Shown: one piece after another, positions 63,240 to 64,000 of the stretch
How the letters are laid out: every line of letters starts with the position of its first letter
Position numbering within the stretch: position 1 is the first letter of the stretch
Source: an uncultured Bacteroidota bacterium
GTDB taxonomy: Bacteria; Bacteroidota; Bacteroidia; Flavobacteriales; Flavobacteriaceae
Reading direction: 5' to 3'
Length of the DNA: 64,000 nucleotides
NCBI GenBank assembly: GCA_902526075.1
Contig: CABZJM010000002.1
Location: 53,878 to 117,877 of the forward strand
The notes under the pieces: model-generated
Database searches by the model: none
Told to the model about the DNA's origin: nothing
The model's input: only the letters and a program-made list of their open reading frames with translations
Position numbers and translations under genes: made by a program

Positions 63240-64000
63240 CTAGTCAAAAAAGGAGTCAACAAATTCTAGTTTATCAAAGTCTTGAAGATCTTCAAGTGCC
63301 TCACCAACTCCAATATATTTTACAGGAATTTTAAATTCATCACTAATTCCTATTACTACCCCACCTTTTGCAGTTCCATCAAGTTTGGTGATTGCCAAAG
63401 AGCTAACTTCAGTAACATTGGTAAATTCTTTTGCTTGAATAAATGCATTTTGGCCAGTTGAACCGTCTAAAACCAACATAACATCATGAGGAGCATTATC
63501 AATTACTTTATCCATTACTCTTTTTATTTTAGATAGCTCATTCATTAAATTAACTTTATTATGAAGTCTTCCGGCTGTATCGATTAATACAACATCTGCA
63601 TTGTTAGATTTAGCGTAATTTAAAGTATCAAAAGCAACAGAGGCTGGGTCACTACCCATTTGCTGCTTAACTATAGGTACATCAACTCTTTCAGCCCAAG
63701 TAACTAGTTGATCAATAGCAGCTGCTCTAAAAGTGTCAGCAGCTCCAATTACAACATTTAAACCTATTTTTTTATACTTGTTAGCTAATTTTCCTATAGT
63801 TGTAGTTTTACCTACACCATTAACTCCAACAACCATAATTACGTGTGGTTTATGGCTAAAAGAAGTATTTGTTTTGTTTAGTTCCTCTTCATTTTCGATG
63901 AGTAAAGATGCTATCTCAGCTTTTAAAAGAATATTTAGTTCACTTAAATTTGAATATTTTTCTTCTGCAACTCTTGATTCAATTTTATCAATAATTTTTA
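63240..64000 (-). CDS. ftsY: Signal recognition particle receptor FtsY (5' end beyond window)
   Basis: The ORF track starts at an internal ATG (63836), but the frame stays open to the window edge and encodes the helical N domain ('SELNILLKAEIASLL', 'SFSHKPHVIMVVGVNGVGKTTT'), so the gene continues past 64000. Visible are the G-domain elements: P-loop 'GVNGVGKTTT', 'GAADTFRAAAIDQL' , 'DVVLIDTAGRLHNKVNLM', 'TKLDGTAKGG' and the closing 'GVGEALEDLQDFD'. FtsY docks ribosome-SRP complexes at the membrane. About 250 residues are visible; perhaps 60 N-terminal residues are missing. Confidence 0.95.
   Translation of the reverse strand, partial: KIIDKIESRVAEEKYSNLSELNILLKAEIASLLIENEEELNKTNTSFSHKPHVIMVVGVNGVGKTTTIGKLANKYKKIGLNVVIGAADTFRAAAIDQLVTWAERVDVPIVKQQMGSDPASVAFDTLNYAKSNNADVVLIDTAGRLHNKVNLMNELSKIKRVMDKVIDNAPHDVMLVLDGSTGQNAFIQAKEFTNVTEVSSLAITKLDGTAKGGVVIGISDEFKIPVKYIGVGEALEDLQDFDKLEFVDSFFD

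Noticed and set aside
1-64000. CRISPR arrays, insertion sequences, prophage, tRNA or rRNA genes
   Set aside because: No spaced direct repeats, transposase or integrase ORFs, or cloverleaf-like sequences were noticed; intergenic gaps are too short for most of these.

Overview
The window is a compact, strongly AT-rich stretch of a Bacteroidetes chromosome, most likely class Flavobacteriia. Support comes from several directions: a Por-type (type IX secretion) C-terminal sorting domain on a secreted M14 peptidase; bacillithiol synthase BshC; flavobacterial protein families (DUF4199, DUF5683, DUF3810, LysM/periplasmic-binding fusion, OstA-like, WbqC); gene blocks typical of the class (parA-parB-DUF5683-lepB-wbqC, relA/spoT-fur-purA, udk-divIC-mutA-mutB, recF-lipocalin-DUF721-ndk-nrnA); and repeated Bacteroidetes-type -7 boxes (TAnnTTTG) just upstream of genes. 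The tight packing (largest gap about 120 bp, many 1-14 bp overlaps, convergent genes sharing stop codons) suggests a streamlined, probably marine, flavobacterium. That lifestyle is inference.

Layout. 0-6 kb: a partial gene end, a GNA1-like acetyltransferase, ribosomal protein L31 type B with a clear terminator, then DUF4199, a GT2 glycosyltransferase, a phosphohexomutase and an MsbA-like ABC exporter, an envelope-sugar/lipid group. 6-12 kb: purL and a T9SS-secreted carboxypeptidase. 12-15 kb: plsC-like acyltransferase, trxB, and a secreted sugar-dehydrogenase-like beta-propeller. 15-19.4 kb: udk, an FtsB/DivIC-like protein and the two methylmalonyl-CoA mutase subunits. 19.5-23.8 kb: parA, parB, DUF5683, signal peptidase I, WbqC. 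23.8-29.7 kb (minus): TPR protein, ribH, a small membrane protein, mutL, two rhomboids and an endonuclease/phosphatase-type enzyme; the first rhomboid is broken by a 10-G tract. 29.8-34.2 kb: recF, a lipocalin-like lipoprotein, DUF721/DciA-like, ndk (minus), nrnA and a cyclophilin-FKBP lipoprotein. 34.2-48.1 kb: pepD (minus), then a long plus-strand run: DUF3810, SpoU methyltransferase, relA/spoT, fur, purA, OstA-like, class III aminotransferase, TPR, two DUF368 transporters, aroE. 48.1-59.4 kb (minus): mnmA, pirin, FMN reductase, a 26-residue CDGSH mini-protein, yidC, pyrG, LysM/BP protein, guaA, bshC. 59.5-64 kb: a second M14 peptidase (plus), rimO and the 3' part of ftsY (minus).

Almost everything is housekeeping: purine and CTP synthesis (purL, purA, guaA, pyrG, ndk, udk), envelope biogenesis and secretion (yidC, lepB, ftsY, MsbA, OstA-like, DUF368), DNA maintenance (parAB, recF, mutL), stringent response and metal regulation. 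I see no phage, insertion sequence, CRISPR, defence island, tRNA or rRNA, and no clear new multi-gene system. The items most worth a second look are small: the G10-tract rhomboid lying next to mutL, an aminotransferase whose conserved N-terminus has no ATG/GTG/TTG start, a CDGSH mini-protein absent from the ORF track, and the regular sharing of stop codons between convergent genes.
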